Below are positions 43,637-51,278 of a DNA stretch of 64,000 nt, one piece after another; positions within the stretch are counted from its first letter, which is position 1, and the number at the start of each line of letters is the position of its first letter. The stretch spans positions 1-64,000 of the forward strand of contig NZ_JBOJLM010000017.1 of the NCBI RefSeq assembly GCF_050750585.1, written 5' to 3'. The stretch is from Salinimicrobium sp050750585. GTDB lineage: Bacteria; Bacteroidota; Bacteroidia; Flavobacteriales; Flavobacteriaceae. The position numbers and the translations under genes were made by a program. Below the pieces are notes generated by a model. That model was given only the letters and a program-made list of their open reading frames with translations, was not told the DNA's origin and made no database searches.

Positions 43637-45820
43637 TTACAGATTAATCTTTATCCCGCCATTGATCACAAATCCATCTACAGGGGCATAGATATCCCGG
43701 AACTGTGGATCGGAAATTGATCCGGTGTAGATGTCGTCAAACCGGGTTTGTCTCGTATCGGTGAAATTTTCAAAATTGAGGAACAGAGAGAAGTTCTCCC
43801 ATTTCTTTTCGGTCATTAATCCGAAGATCCAGTAATCCTGACCGGTCAGTCCGCCTTCCAGCTTTTGTCTTCCGAAGTAATATCCTTCCAGACCTATTAC
43901 CAGTTTCTCATGAATTTCATAAACAAGAACATTGTTTAGCCGGTGTTGCGCAACGAGTGGCGCCTCATAGGTCTCTCCAAAATAATGCTCATTCACATCG
44001 GCGAGGGTGTAACCTGTGAATAGCTTAAAATTCCCATATTTGAATCTAAAATTCGCTTCCATTCCCTGGGTGTCGAGGTAACCATCAGGCTGTGTATAAA
44101 CATAATGCTGATTAATTCCGTTAGAAAATGCAGCTGTCAGCATAATAGGATCATTAACGCGAGTATAGAAGAACAGCGTGTTAAGGCTGAAATCTATTGC
44201 TTCAAATAGCTTTGTGCGATAGTTGATATCAAAATTTGCCCCAATGGAACGTTCGGCTTCAGTTTCAGAAACATTTATGGGCCTTACATTTCGAAACTGA
44301 ATTCTTTCAGCATCTTCAGTAAAGATGGTCGGAGTTTTATAACCGAGTCCGCCGCCCAGCCTCATGGTCCAGGCATCCGAAAATTCGATGAGGGCCGAAA
44401 GTCGTGGCAGCACAAACCAGCCGTACTCGTTCTGATAGTCGGTACGCAAACCACTCTCCAGGCTAAACATTGGAGAAATGCGCCAGTTGTTCTGAAGGAA
44501 GGCGCCGTACGTGATGTGATTGTAATCTACAACTTCGGAAGTTGCAGTAGGGTCCTGAACAAATTTGTCTGAAACTATGTTCAATCCTGCTACCCACTCC
44601 AGGTCCATATCTCCAAAGTTATAAGAGATCTCACTGAAGGAAGCCAGCTGGTCTCCCGAAAAAGTAAAATCGGGTATTTCTATCTTCCGCTCAAAAAAGC
44701 TGAAGCTGTTTTTTATCATCAGCGAATTGCCGTTCTCGTATAGCTGCGTATAGCCGGCACGGGTGGTGACCCTTTCGGTGTTGTTCCTTTCAAAATAAGG
44801 ATCTGCAACATCGTCACCTTCCAAAAATGCCATATTCCCACCTGTTCTTTCCTCAATAACTGTGTTCACTCCCACCTCTAAAGTGGCATTTTCGGAAGGG
44901 TAGTAAAACAGCTTCGGATTAATGGTCACACGATTCACTTCCGGAATTGCGGTAAGGCCAATATCGGCAGGATCGTAAGGGTCGCTATAATTATAGGAGG
45001 CAAAAAGCGTGGTCCCAAACTTTCCGAAGCTATCGGAATAAAATCCGCTAACATCAAGGCCGAGGGCAGAAGTCCCGTTAAGCAGGAAGTTGATCTCCCG
45101 CTCCTCTCCCGGAGTTTTGGACACCAGGTTTACAAGCCCCGCAATCGCTCCCCCTCCATATAAAGTGGAAGACGCACCTTTCACCACCTCCACCTGTTGA
45201 AGGTCTAGCGGTACTATTTGGAGCAGACTTAATCCGCCTGAAAAGCCGGAATATAAGGGGTAGCCGTCTTTTAGCAACTGCGTGTACTTTCCGTCGAGAC
45301 CCTGAATGCGAATACTGGAATTATACGAAGTAGCCGATGTTTGCTGCGTTTGTATCCCGGTGGTTTCATTCAGCAGCATTCTAATATCCCCCGGTTTCAT
45401 ATTTCCTTTTTCGCCGAGTTCCTCTCCCGAGATCACCTCCACACGAGTTGGAAGATCGGCAATGGTGCGGCGGGATCGCGTGGCAGAGATGATCACCTCT
45501 TCCATGTGTTCGCCTTCAGGAGCAAGTTCGATGCTAATAAATTTTTCTTCAGCAAGAGGAAATTCCAAACTGAGTTCCTGAGTGGCAAAACCGACATAAC
45601 TGATTTTTATTATCTGGATACCATTAGGGATATTCTCTAAAGTGATGACGCCTTCTTCATTTGCCGTGGCACCAATAGTAGTACCAGCTATCGAAGCATT
45701 GGCGCCATATAGAGGCTGATCTGTTTCGGCATCAATAACTTTTATTTTGAGCACGTTCTGTGCGTTTGCTGTAAGGCCAATAAAAACGAAGCCCAACAGC
45801 AGAAATATCTTTTGAATCAT
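43637..45820 (-). CDS. TonB-dependent receptor (probable metal or metallophore uptake)
   Basis: A 727-residue outer-membrane receptor with signal peptide MIQKIFLLLGFVFIGLTANAQ. Residues about 22-110 form a carboxypeptidase-regulatory-like domain (KVIDAETDQPLYGANASIAG). The plug follows, with ADLPTRVEVISGEELGEKG, IRIQGLDGKYTQLLKDGYPLY and VEVVKGASSTLYGGGAIAG; then a 22-strand barrel ends in VINGGIKINL. Size and plug resemble cobalamin/siderophore-type receptors rather than SusC. Company of DUF6660 and a CDF-like protein suggests metal handling. Substrate unproven. Confidence 0.92.
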   Translation of the reverse strand: MIQKIFLLLGFVFIGLTANAQNVLKIKVIDAETDQPLYGANASIAGTTIGATANEEGVITLENIPNGIQIIKISYVGFATQELSLEFPLAEEKFISIELAPEGEHMEEVIISATRSRRTIADLPTRVEVISGEELGEKGNMKPGDIRMLLNETTGIQTQQTSATSYNSSIRIQGLDGKYTQLLKDGYPLYSGFSGGLSLLQIVPLDLQQVEVVKGASSTLYGGGAIAGLVNLVSKTPGEEREINFLLNGTSALGLDVSGFYSDSFGKFGTTLFASYNYSDPYDPADIGLTAIPEVNRVTINPKLFYYPSENATLEVGVNTVIEERTGGNMAFLEGDDVADPYFERNNTERVTTRAGYTQLYENGNSLMIKNSFSFFERKIEIPDFTFSGDQLASFSEISYNFGDMDLEWVAGLNIVSDKFVQDPTATSEVVDYNHITYGAFLQNNWRISPMFSLESGLRTDYQNEYGWFVLPRLSALIEFSDAWTMRLGGGLGYKTPTIFTEDAERIQFRNVRPINVSETEAERSIGANFDINYRTKLFEAIDFSLNTLFFYTRVNDPIMLTAAFSNGINQHYVYTQPDGYLDTQGMEANFRFKYGNFKLFTGYTLADVNEHYFGETYEAPLVAQHRLNNVLVYEIHEKLVIGLEGYYFGRQKLEGGLTGQDYWIFGLMTEKKWENFSLFLNFENFTDTRQTRFDDIYTGSISDPQFRDIYAPVDGFVINGGIKINL

Positions 45821-45874
45821 TGTAAAATTTTAATATTGAGAAATAGCTTTGGGAAGAATTCCCTTAGAAGTTAT

Positions 45875-46174
45875 TCAGCTATTCTTCGGGGGCTGCCAGA
45901 TGCGGAAAGTGATTTCTGAGATCAATCCTTCTTCTGCCTCAATATACTCTCTCCCCAGCATAGGTTCCAAAAAAGGTATTTTTGAGGGCTCTTCCTGAAG
46001 TATTACTACTGCATTACAGGCACCGCAACTTAAAAAGGGAGAACAAAGTTCATTGCTGTGCGAATCACGCTCCTCTTGTTCATGAGAAATATCATCGCGG
46101 CATTCATCTGCACAACACGGTATGCCGTTTAAAACGAGTACTACAAGAGAAAAGAAGACAGCTAAGGTTTTCAC
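45875..46174 (-). CDS. Small secreted Cys/His-rich protein (DUF6660-like)
   Basis: A 99-residue protein. MKTLAVFFSLVVLVLNGIPCCADEC is a signal peptide ending in a Cys-rich patch; a His/Ser/Glu-rich stretch (ISHEQEERDSHSN) and LCSPFLSCGACN follow. The pattern and its place directly upstream of a TonB receptor match small DUF6660-type proteins of Bacteroidota metal loci. The Cys and His residues suggest periplasmic metal binding or sensing. It lies 54 bp upstream of the receptor gene on the same strand, probably cotranscribed. Confidence 0.72.
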   Translation of the reverse strand: MKTLAVFFSLVVLVLNGIPCCADECRDDISHEQEERDSHSNELCSPFLSCGACNAVVILQEEPSKIPFLEPMLGREYIEAEEGLISEITFRIWQPPKNS

Positions 46175-46202
46175 GCTGCAAAGTTAAAAAACCAGAATGA
46201 AA

Positions 46203-46544
46203 TCAGCCTACTCTTAGTCCGTTTTCAACTTTAGCTCCGGGCTGGAGCAAAACAATGTCATTTTCGGCACCTACAGACCCCAGCACCAGGCATTCACTCA
46301 TGAAGTTGGCGATCTGTTTCTTCGGAAAATTGACTACGGCAATGATCTGTCTATCCTGCAGGTCTTCTTTGGAATAGCGTTTGGTGATTTGAGCTGAAGA
46401 TTTCCTGATTCCAATTTCAGGTCCAAAATCGATCTTGAGTTGGTACGCCGGATTTCGGGCTTTAGGAAAATCTGAAACTTCAATAATAGTTCCAACCCGC
46501 ATTTCTACTTTTTCAAAATCTTTCCAGGACAGGTGTTTATTCAC
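46203..46544 (-). CDS. csaA: tRNA-binding domain protein CsaA
   Basis: A 113-residue single OB-fold protein. The FEKVEMRVGTIIEVSDFPKARNPAYQLKIDFG start and NFPKKQIANFMSECLVLGS segment match the CsaA/EMAP-like tRNA-binding domain. Homologues bind tRNA and act as dimeric, chaperone-like proteins in export. It is monocistronic or reads through into the DUF6660 gene (28 bp gap). Confidence 0.92.
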   Translation of the reverse strand: MNKHLSWKDFEKVEMRVGTIIEVSDFPKARNPAYQLKIDFGPEIGIRKSSAQITKRYSKEDLQDRQIIAVVNFPKKQIANFMSECLVLGSVGAENDIVLLQPGAKVENGLRVG

Positions 46545-46923
46545 TTTTGAACTGTTTTAGAATATTACTCCCCTAAAATAGTATTTTTAAGAAGCGTTCT
46601 AATAGTTTTTTTGCCACGAATTCACGAATTAAATCTTTTTATGAAACAATCCCCAAACTCTTTCGCAGAAAAGGAAAAGAACATTTCGCTTTAACCCTGC
46701 CCAAAAAGGAGCCGAAAAAGTTCAAACTAAGTACACAAAGTTTAAAAAGTATAGCACAAAGAGGTGTAAGTCAATTAGCTTTCCCATATAGATTTCCAAA
46801 GAGAGGCTAAAGAATAGCGCTAATTGATTACAAAAAATATGTAACCTGAAACCTGCACCTTTGAAATACTTTTAAACTCGTACTACTAACTCTCACTTCT
46901 CAATACTTACTACTCAATATTAA
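46545..46923. other. Intergenic region with degenerate short repeats
   Basis: No gene. It has the phrase GCCACGAATTCACGAATT near 46612, also found at the left edge of the 180-bp array, an AAACCTGAAACCTGCACC stretch near 46845, and a degenerate run of ACTACTAACTCTCACTTCTC near 46880-46922. Confidence 0.5.
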
Positions 46924-47382
46924 TTATCCGAAAATTTTCCTGATCACCCATGCGGGGCCTATGAGCAAAAACTGAAGATCTTTCATAAATGAAGGTTTTT
47001 TGCCCTCTACTTTATGTCCGTAGAACTGCCCAATCCAGGCCACTACGAAAATTATTAAAGAGACCAGCCATAAGGGCGCCACAAGAGAAATGTAGTAGTT
47101 GCCTGCTATGCACAATGCCGCGAAGACAAGGACTTTAAATCCCATACTTAGTGATAATCTAAAGTAGAATACCAGGACCAGGATCAAAATCACCGCTGCC
47201 CAGTTTTCTAAAAATGGAATATACATGGGGAATATTCCAGTAAGAGGTCCCGGTGGAATACTCATGACCAGACCTACGATGGAAAAGAAAATTGCAGGCA
47301 CACAAACGTAATGGATAAGCTGATTGGTCTTATTCTGGTGGCTTACGGCATATTCGGCAAACCATTGATCTAAAGTGCGCAT
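46924..47382 (-). CDS. DUF962/Mpo1-like membrane protein
   Basis: A 152-residue protein starting MRTLDQWFAEYAVSHQNKTN; the longer frame would overlap the divergent thioredoxin gene. QLIHYVCVPAIFF and the His pattern (His in YAVSHQNKTNQLIHY, and GQFYGHKVEGKKP near the end) match DUF962, whose yeast member Mpo1 is an iron-dependent alpha-oxygenase of 2-hydroxy fatty acids. Four hydrophobic segments are predicted. Function in bacteria is unclear. Confidence 0.85.
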   Translation of the reverse strand: MRTLDQWFAEYAVSHQNKTNQLIHYVCVPAIFFSIVGLVMSIPPGPLTGIFPMYIPFLENWAAVILILVLVFYFRLSLSMGFKVLVFAALCIAGNYYISLVAPLWLVSLIIFVVAWIGQFYGHKVEGKKPSFMKDLQFLLIGPAWVIRKIFG

Positions 47383-47471
47383 ATGATCTTGTTGAAGTAG
47401 AACCAAGATAGGAATTTTAAGAATATGTAGCCAAAAATTTGTATTTTCAGCAGATAAATGCACCTGAACAA

Positions 47472-48041
47472 ATGGCCGAAACTGCTTCAAATATTTTACC
47501 ACTGGGCACACAGCTCATAGATTTTGAACTACCCGATGCTGTCACGGCAAACCTTCATTCTCTTGCCGATGTGGAGGGGGAACGAGGCACTGTGATCATG
47601 TTTTTGTGCAATCACTGTCCTTACGTGAAGCATGTGGTAGATGAAATTGTGAGGGTTGCGAATGATTACCGGGTTCTTGGTTTCGGGTTTGTAGCAATAA
47701 GCAGTAACGACGTGGAACAATATCCTGAAGATCACCCTGATCTCATGTGGCAGTTCGCCCGAAAACACAATTTTACTTTCCCTTACCTTTACGACCGCAC
47801 ACAGAAAGTAGCACGGAATTACAAAGCAGAATGCACACCCGATTTTTACCTTTTTGACGGGGAACAAAAACTGGTTTATCACGGCCAACTGGACAGCTCC
47901 CGACCCGGCAACGGACATTCTTTAAACGGCAGGGAACTGCGGGAAGCTCTGGATGCGCTTTTAGGCAGCCGCCCAATACCCGGACCTCAGAAACCCAGTG
48001 TTGGCTGCTCCATCAAATGGAAATACGCTCCAAAAGAATAA
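47472..48041 (+). CDS. Thioredoxin-fold protein (AhpC/TSA-like, CxxC)
   Basis: A 189-residue protein starting MAETASNILPLGTQ. VIMFLCNHCPYVKHVVDEI carries a CNHC redox motif at the expected helix start, and AECTPDFYLFDGEQKLVYHGQLD matches the cis-Pro region. The family (redoxin, often called thioredoxin family protein) is common in Bacteroidota, and no substrate is known. The protein has no signal peptide. It is divergent from the DUF962 gene; the start codons are 89 bp apart. Confidence 0.88.
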   Translation: MAETASNILPLGTQLIDFELPDAVTANLHSLADVEGERGTVIMFLCNHCPYVKHVVDEIVRVANDYRVLGFGFVAISSNDVEQYPEDHPDLMWQFARKHNFTFPYLYDRTQKVARNYKAECTPDFYLFDGEQKLVYHGQLDSSRPGNGHSLNGRELREALDALLGSRPIPGPQKPSVGCSIKWKYAPKE

Positions 48042-48222
48042 AGTTATTTATTATTGAAATATTGAATATTCAATATTTGTTGAGAAAATTTCTCAAGTCT
48101 CAAATCTAAGATCTGATATCTAAAAGCTAAAAGATTAACTCAGTTTTAACGGCAATAGAATTATTGAAGATCAATATTCCTTAATTTTACTCTTCTTTTA
48201 TTCACATTAAATACAGTTGAAA

Positions 48223-48858
48223 ATGAGCACATTAAGACTTGGTGACAAAGCCCCTAACTTCGATGCCGAAACTTCGGAAGGAAAGATAAACTTTTATGAT
48301 TTTCTTGGTGACAGCTGGGGAATTCTATTTTCTCATCCTGCCGATTATACGCCTGTTTGTACTACCGAACTGGGAGCAGCCGCAAAATATAAAGACGAAT
48401 TTGAAAAGCGGAATGTAAAGGTGATGGCCCTTAGTGTAGACGGTGTAGAGTCTCACAAAGATTGGATCAAGGATATCAATGAGACCCAAAATACCTCTGT
48501 GAACTTCCCGATTATTGCTGATGAAGACCGGAAGGTGGCCGATCTTTATGATATGATCCATCCCAATGCCGATAATACGCTTACCGTACGGTCAGTCTAT
48601 GTCATTGCACCAGACAAGACCATAAAGTTGATGATCACTTACCCTGCCAGCACCGGGAGAAATTTTGAGGAGCTCCTACGGGTAATTGATTCGCTACAGC
48701 TAACGGCTTATAGAAAAGTTGCCACCCCGGCCAACTGGAAGTCGGGTGAAGATGTAGTTATTAGTCCGTCTGTAACAAACGAGGAAGCTGAAAAGTTATT
48801 CCCTAAAGGGTTTAAAGAAGTGAAACCTTATTTGAGGATGACGCCACAACCGGAATAA
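48223..48858 (+). CDS. 1-Cys peroxiredoxin (Prx6 type)
   Basis: A 211-residue peroxiredoxin starting MSTLRLGDKAPNF. The peroxidatic Cys46 lies in SHPADYTPVCTTELG, and no second Cys is present anywhere, so it is a genuine 1-Cys enzyme of the Prx6 group with the long C-terminal dimerisation part (TPANWKSGEDVVISPSV). It reduces hydrogen peroxide and alkyl peroxides, presumably with an external thiol donor; the neighbouring thioredoxin-like protein could be one, but this is inference. Confidence 0.94.
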   Translation: MSTLRLGDKAPNFDAETSEGKINFYDFLGDSWGILFSHPADYTPVCTTELGAAAKYKDEFEKRNVKVMALSVDGVESHKDWIKDINETQNTSVNFPIIADEDRKVADLYDMIHPNADNTLTVRSVYVIAPDKTIKLMITYPASTGRNFEELLRVIDSLQLTAYRKVATPANWKSGEDVVISPSVTNEEAEKLFPKGFKEVKPYLRMTPQPE

Positions 48859-48892
48859 GAAAATTGTATATAGTAAGTATAATGTATTGTAT

Positions 48893-48964
48893 AATCTGCT
48901 AACGTCTATCGACTAACGACTAACGTCTAACGTCTAACGTCTAACGTCTAACGTCTAACGTCTA
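48893..48964. repeat. 7-bp tandem repeat
   Basis: The unit TAACGTC occurs about eight times in a row with slight variants (CTAACGACTAACGTCTAACG). It lies between the peroxiredoxin stop codon and a terminator. Confidence 0.92.
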
Positions 48965-48970
48965 AAAATA

Positions 48971-49006
48971 AAAAACCTCAGCTTCCATAGGGATACTGAG
49001 GTTTCT
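48971..49006. terminator. Terminator of the PPIase gene
   Basis: AAACCTCAG (48973-48981) pairs with CTGAGGTTT (48996-49004). On the minus strand a T-run follows, 23 bp after the stop codon of the cyclophilin-FKBP gene; it may also serve the convergent peroxiredoxin gene. Confidence 0.72.
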
Positions 49007-49028
49007 TAATTATAATAAATTTAAATAT

Positions 49029-49961
49029 TTACTTCACTTTTACAAGCTCTACATCAAAGATAAGAGTTGCATCTGGTGGAATTACTCCGCCGGCACCACG
49101 TGAACCGTAAGCCAGGTTTGAAGGGATGACAAATCTCGCCTGGTCACCTTCTTTCAATAATTGAATTCCTTCGTCCCAACCTTCGATAACATGTCCTTTT
49201 CCTAATGGAAATTCGATAGGTTGTTTTCTTTTGTATGAGGAATCGAAAACTGTTCCGTCAGGTAACATTCCTTTATAATGAACTGAAACTGTTTTTCCTT
49301 TTTCAGCTTGTTTACCGTTACCTGTGGCAATCATCTTGTAACGTAATCCGCTACTGGTTTTTTCGAATCCCTGGGCCAACTCACCCATTAGTTCTTCCTG
49401 CTGCTTTTTAGCTGCCGCTTCTCTTTCGGCTTTTGCACCGTTGAACAAACGGAAAGATTCAACTGCATTAAAATTCTCAGCCGATTCACCTTCTCTGATG
49501 ATCTCTACCTTATCTATAGTGTCACCCTGTTTAATAGCATCAACAACATCCTGCCCCTCAACCACGTGACCAAAGACAGTATGCTTCCCGTCAAGCCACG
49601 GAGTTGGAACGTGAGTAATAAAAAACTGACTACCGTTAGTACCGGGACCTGCATTGGCCATGGAAAGTATTCCGGGACGGTCATGTTTAAGATCGGGATG
49701 GATCTCGTCTTCAAACTGATAACCCGGTCCGCCAGATCCAGTACCTTTTGGGTCACCCCCCTGAACCATAAAATCGGGTATTACGCGGTGAAATTTGAGT
49801 CCGTCGTAATAAGGTGTTCCCTGTGGTTTAGCTTCATTTTCAAGTTTTCCCTCGGCCAGGGCTACAAAGTTCCCAACCGTTCCCGGTGTTTTCTCGTGCT
49901 CCAGCTTTATAGTTATTTCTCCTCTTGTGGTGTGGAGTTTTGCATATAATCCGTCGTTCAT
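49029..49961 (-). CDS. Cyclophilin-FKBP fusion peptidylprolyl isomerase
   Basis: A 310-residue protein with two different PPIase folds. Residues 5-155 are a cyclophilin (FHRVIPDFMVQGGDPKGTGSGGPGY, GTNGSQFFIT, LDGKHTVFG). After a helical Ala/Glu-rich linker (about 165-205), residues 215-310 form an FKBP domain (VSVHYKGMLPDGTVFDSSY, VIEGWDEGIQLLKEGD, YGSRGAGGVIPPDATLIFDVEL). No signal peptide, so it is probably cytoplasmic. Fusions of the two classes are unusual but known. It probably assists folding of proline-rich segments. Confidence 0.95.
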   Translation of the reverse strand: MNDGLYAKLHTTRGEITIKLEHEKTPGTVGNFVALAEGKLENEAKPQGTPYYDGLKFHRVIPDFMVQGGDPKGTGSGGPGYQFEDEIHPDLKHDRPGILSMANAGPGTNGSQFFITHVPTPWLDGKHTVFGHVVEGQDVVDAIKQGDTIDKVEIIREGESAENFNAVESFRLFNGAKAEREAAAKKQQEELMGELAQGFEKTSSGLRYKMIATGNGKQAEKGKTVSVHYKGMLPDGTVFDSSYKRKQPIEFPLGKGHVIEGWDEGIQLLKEGDQARFVIPSNLAYGSRGAGGVIPPDATLIFDVELVKVK

Positions 49962-50100
49962 GTCTTGGTTTTAAGTTAAAGTGCAAAGATAATACAATGA
50001 TGAAGGTTTAGGGAATAATGTATAACGAAAGAGGAAGAATTAGCAGAATGTTAAGGAAAATTTGCATTATATTGATTTTCCGAGAAATAGATCTCTAAAT
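49962..50100. other. Leader of the PPIase gene
   Basis: AT-rich, without a gene. It holds the promoter of the PPIase on the minus strand, and runs directly into the 90-bp repeat array. Confidence 0.4.
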
Positions 50101-50646
50101 GAGATTCTTCACTCCGCAAAAGCTTCGCTCTGAATGACAAAGTACTCAATGTCATTCAGACGATAGGAGGAATCTCCCTCTCCAAATATCTGAGATTCTT
50201 CGTTTCGCAAAAGCTACGCTCTGAATGACAAAGTACTCAATGTCATTCCGACGATAGGAGGAATCTCCCTCTCCAAATATCTGAGATTCTTCGCTCCGCA
50301 AAAACTACGCTCTGAATGACAGAAGCCCTTCCCTTGTAATTCCGACGATAGGAGGAATCTCCCTCTCCAAATATCTGAGATTCTTCGCTTCGCAAAAGCT
50401 GCGCTCTGAATGACAGAAACCCTTCCCTTGTCATTCCGACGATAGGAGGAATCTCCCTCTCCAAATATCTGAGATTCTTCGCTCCGCAAAAACTACGCTC
50501 TGAATGACATAAGCCCTTCTCTTGTCATTCCAACGAAAGAGAAATCTTTTACTCATCCTTAGAGATTCTTCGCTTCGCAAAAGCTTCGCTCTGAATGACA
50601 AAGTACTCAATGTCATTCCGACGATAGGAGGAATCTCTCCTATTCA
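50101..50646. repeat. Array of about six 90-bp repeats, left block
   Basis: Units start near 50101, 50191, 50282, 50377, 50471 and 50562. Each carries GAGATTCTTCGCTTCGCAAA, GCTCTGAATGACA, and GTCATTCCGACGATAGGAGG, then a CTCCCTCTCCAAATATCT end. The segment around AATGACA ... TGTCATT is an imperfect palindrome. Open frames exist in this block but merely reflect the repeat. The same unit continues after the GIY-YIG gene at 50983. Confidence 0.92.
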
Positions 50647-50653
50647 ATCTTTT

Positions 50654-50962
50654 CTATTCAATCTCGTTATTCAGAAATTTCCAATCTGGATTAAATACAT
50701 TGATCATTAAGTCCTTTTTTTTCCTACTCCAGCCTTTGATCTGCTTTTCCCTTTGAATAGCTATATTGACATCCTGATAATGTTCAAAATAAATAAGATA
50801 ATAGCATCTATACCGGGTGGTAAAGTGTTTGCTTAGGGCATCCGGATGGGCATGAAAGTAAAGGCGTGCTTTTAAATCATTTGTAACTCCAGTATATAAC
50901 ACCGTTTTATTCTTGTTGGTCAAAATATAAACGAAATAGTTATGGGTGCCAAGGGTCTTCAC
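50654..50962 (-). CDS. Single-domain GIY-YIG nuclease (UPF0213-like)
   Basis: A 102-residue protein consisting of one GIY-YIG domain: YFVYILTNKNKTVLYTGVTN, then DLKARLYFH with the catalytic Arg, and NIAIQREKQIKGWSRKKKDL with the metal-binding Glu. The length matches UPF0213/YhbQ-type proteins. It sits inside a 90-bp repeat array, with repeat units beginning within about 10 bp of both gene ends, on the minus strand. That setting, and no linked recombination gene, suggest it is part of, or takes advantage of, the repeat family. Confidence 0.92.
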   Translation of the reverse strand: MKTLGTHNYFVYILTNKNKTVLYTGVTNDLKARLYFHAHPDALSKHFTTRYRCYYLIYFEHYQDVNIAIQREKQIKGWSRKKKDLMINVFNPDWKFLNNEIE

Positions 50963-50982
50963 GAAATGAAGTTAAGGAAAAA

Positions 50983-51108
50983 GATTCTTCACTCCGCAAA
51001 AGCTTCGCTCTGAATGACAAAGTACTCAATGTCATTCCGACGATAGGAGGAATCTCCCTCTCCAAATATCTGAGATTCTTCGCTTCGCAAAAGCTGCACT
51101 CTGAATGA
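50983..51108. repeat. 90-bp repeats, right block
   Basis: About one and a half copies of the unit seen at 50101-50646 continue after the GIY-YIG gene, in the same orientation (GATTCTTCACTCCGCAAAAG at 50984, again at 51073). It ends at the 115-bp element. Confidence 0.88.
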
Positions 51109-51111
51109 CAA

Positions 51112-51226
51112 TAGTAAATTTCTCCGGGGCAAGCCCACGGAGCATTTTAGTGGAACACGTTTTCTAACTTTACAACATTTACTAACGAGGCAAGCCTCGG
51201 GGTATTTACCCTCCTATGAATAAAAA
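51112..51226. repeat. 115-bp duplicated element, copy 2
   Basis: Nearly identical to 20017-20131 (two mismatches, same orientation), with the same two dyads. It begins directly after the 90-bp repeat block and lies 52 bp downstream of the recQ stop codon. Confidence 0.85.
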
Positions 51227-51278
51227 AGCCGAAACTTTCGCTCCGGCTGTTATTCATTATTCCTTAGACCTTTATCCT

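Noticed and set aside
50243..50616. Several overlapping minus-strand frames of 60-90 codons
   Set aside because: They consist of translated 90-bp repeats, shown by their internally repeated peptide phrases.
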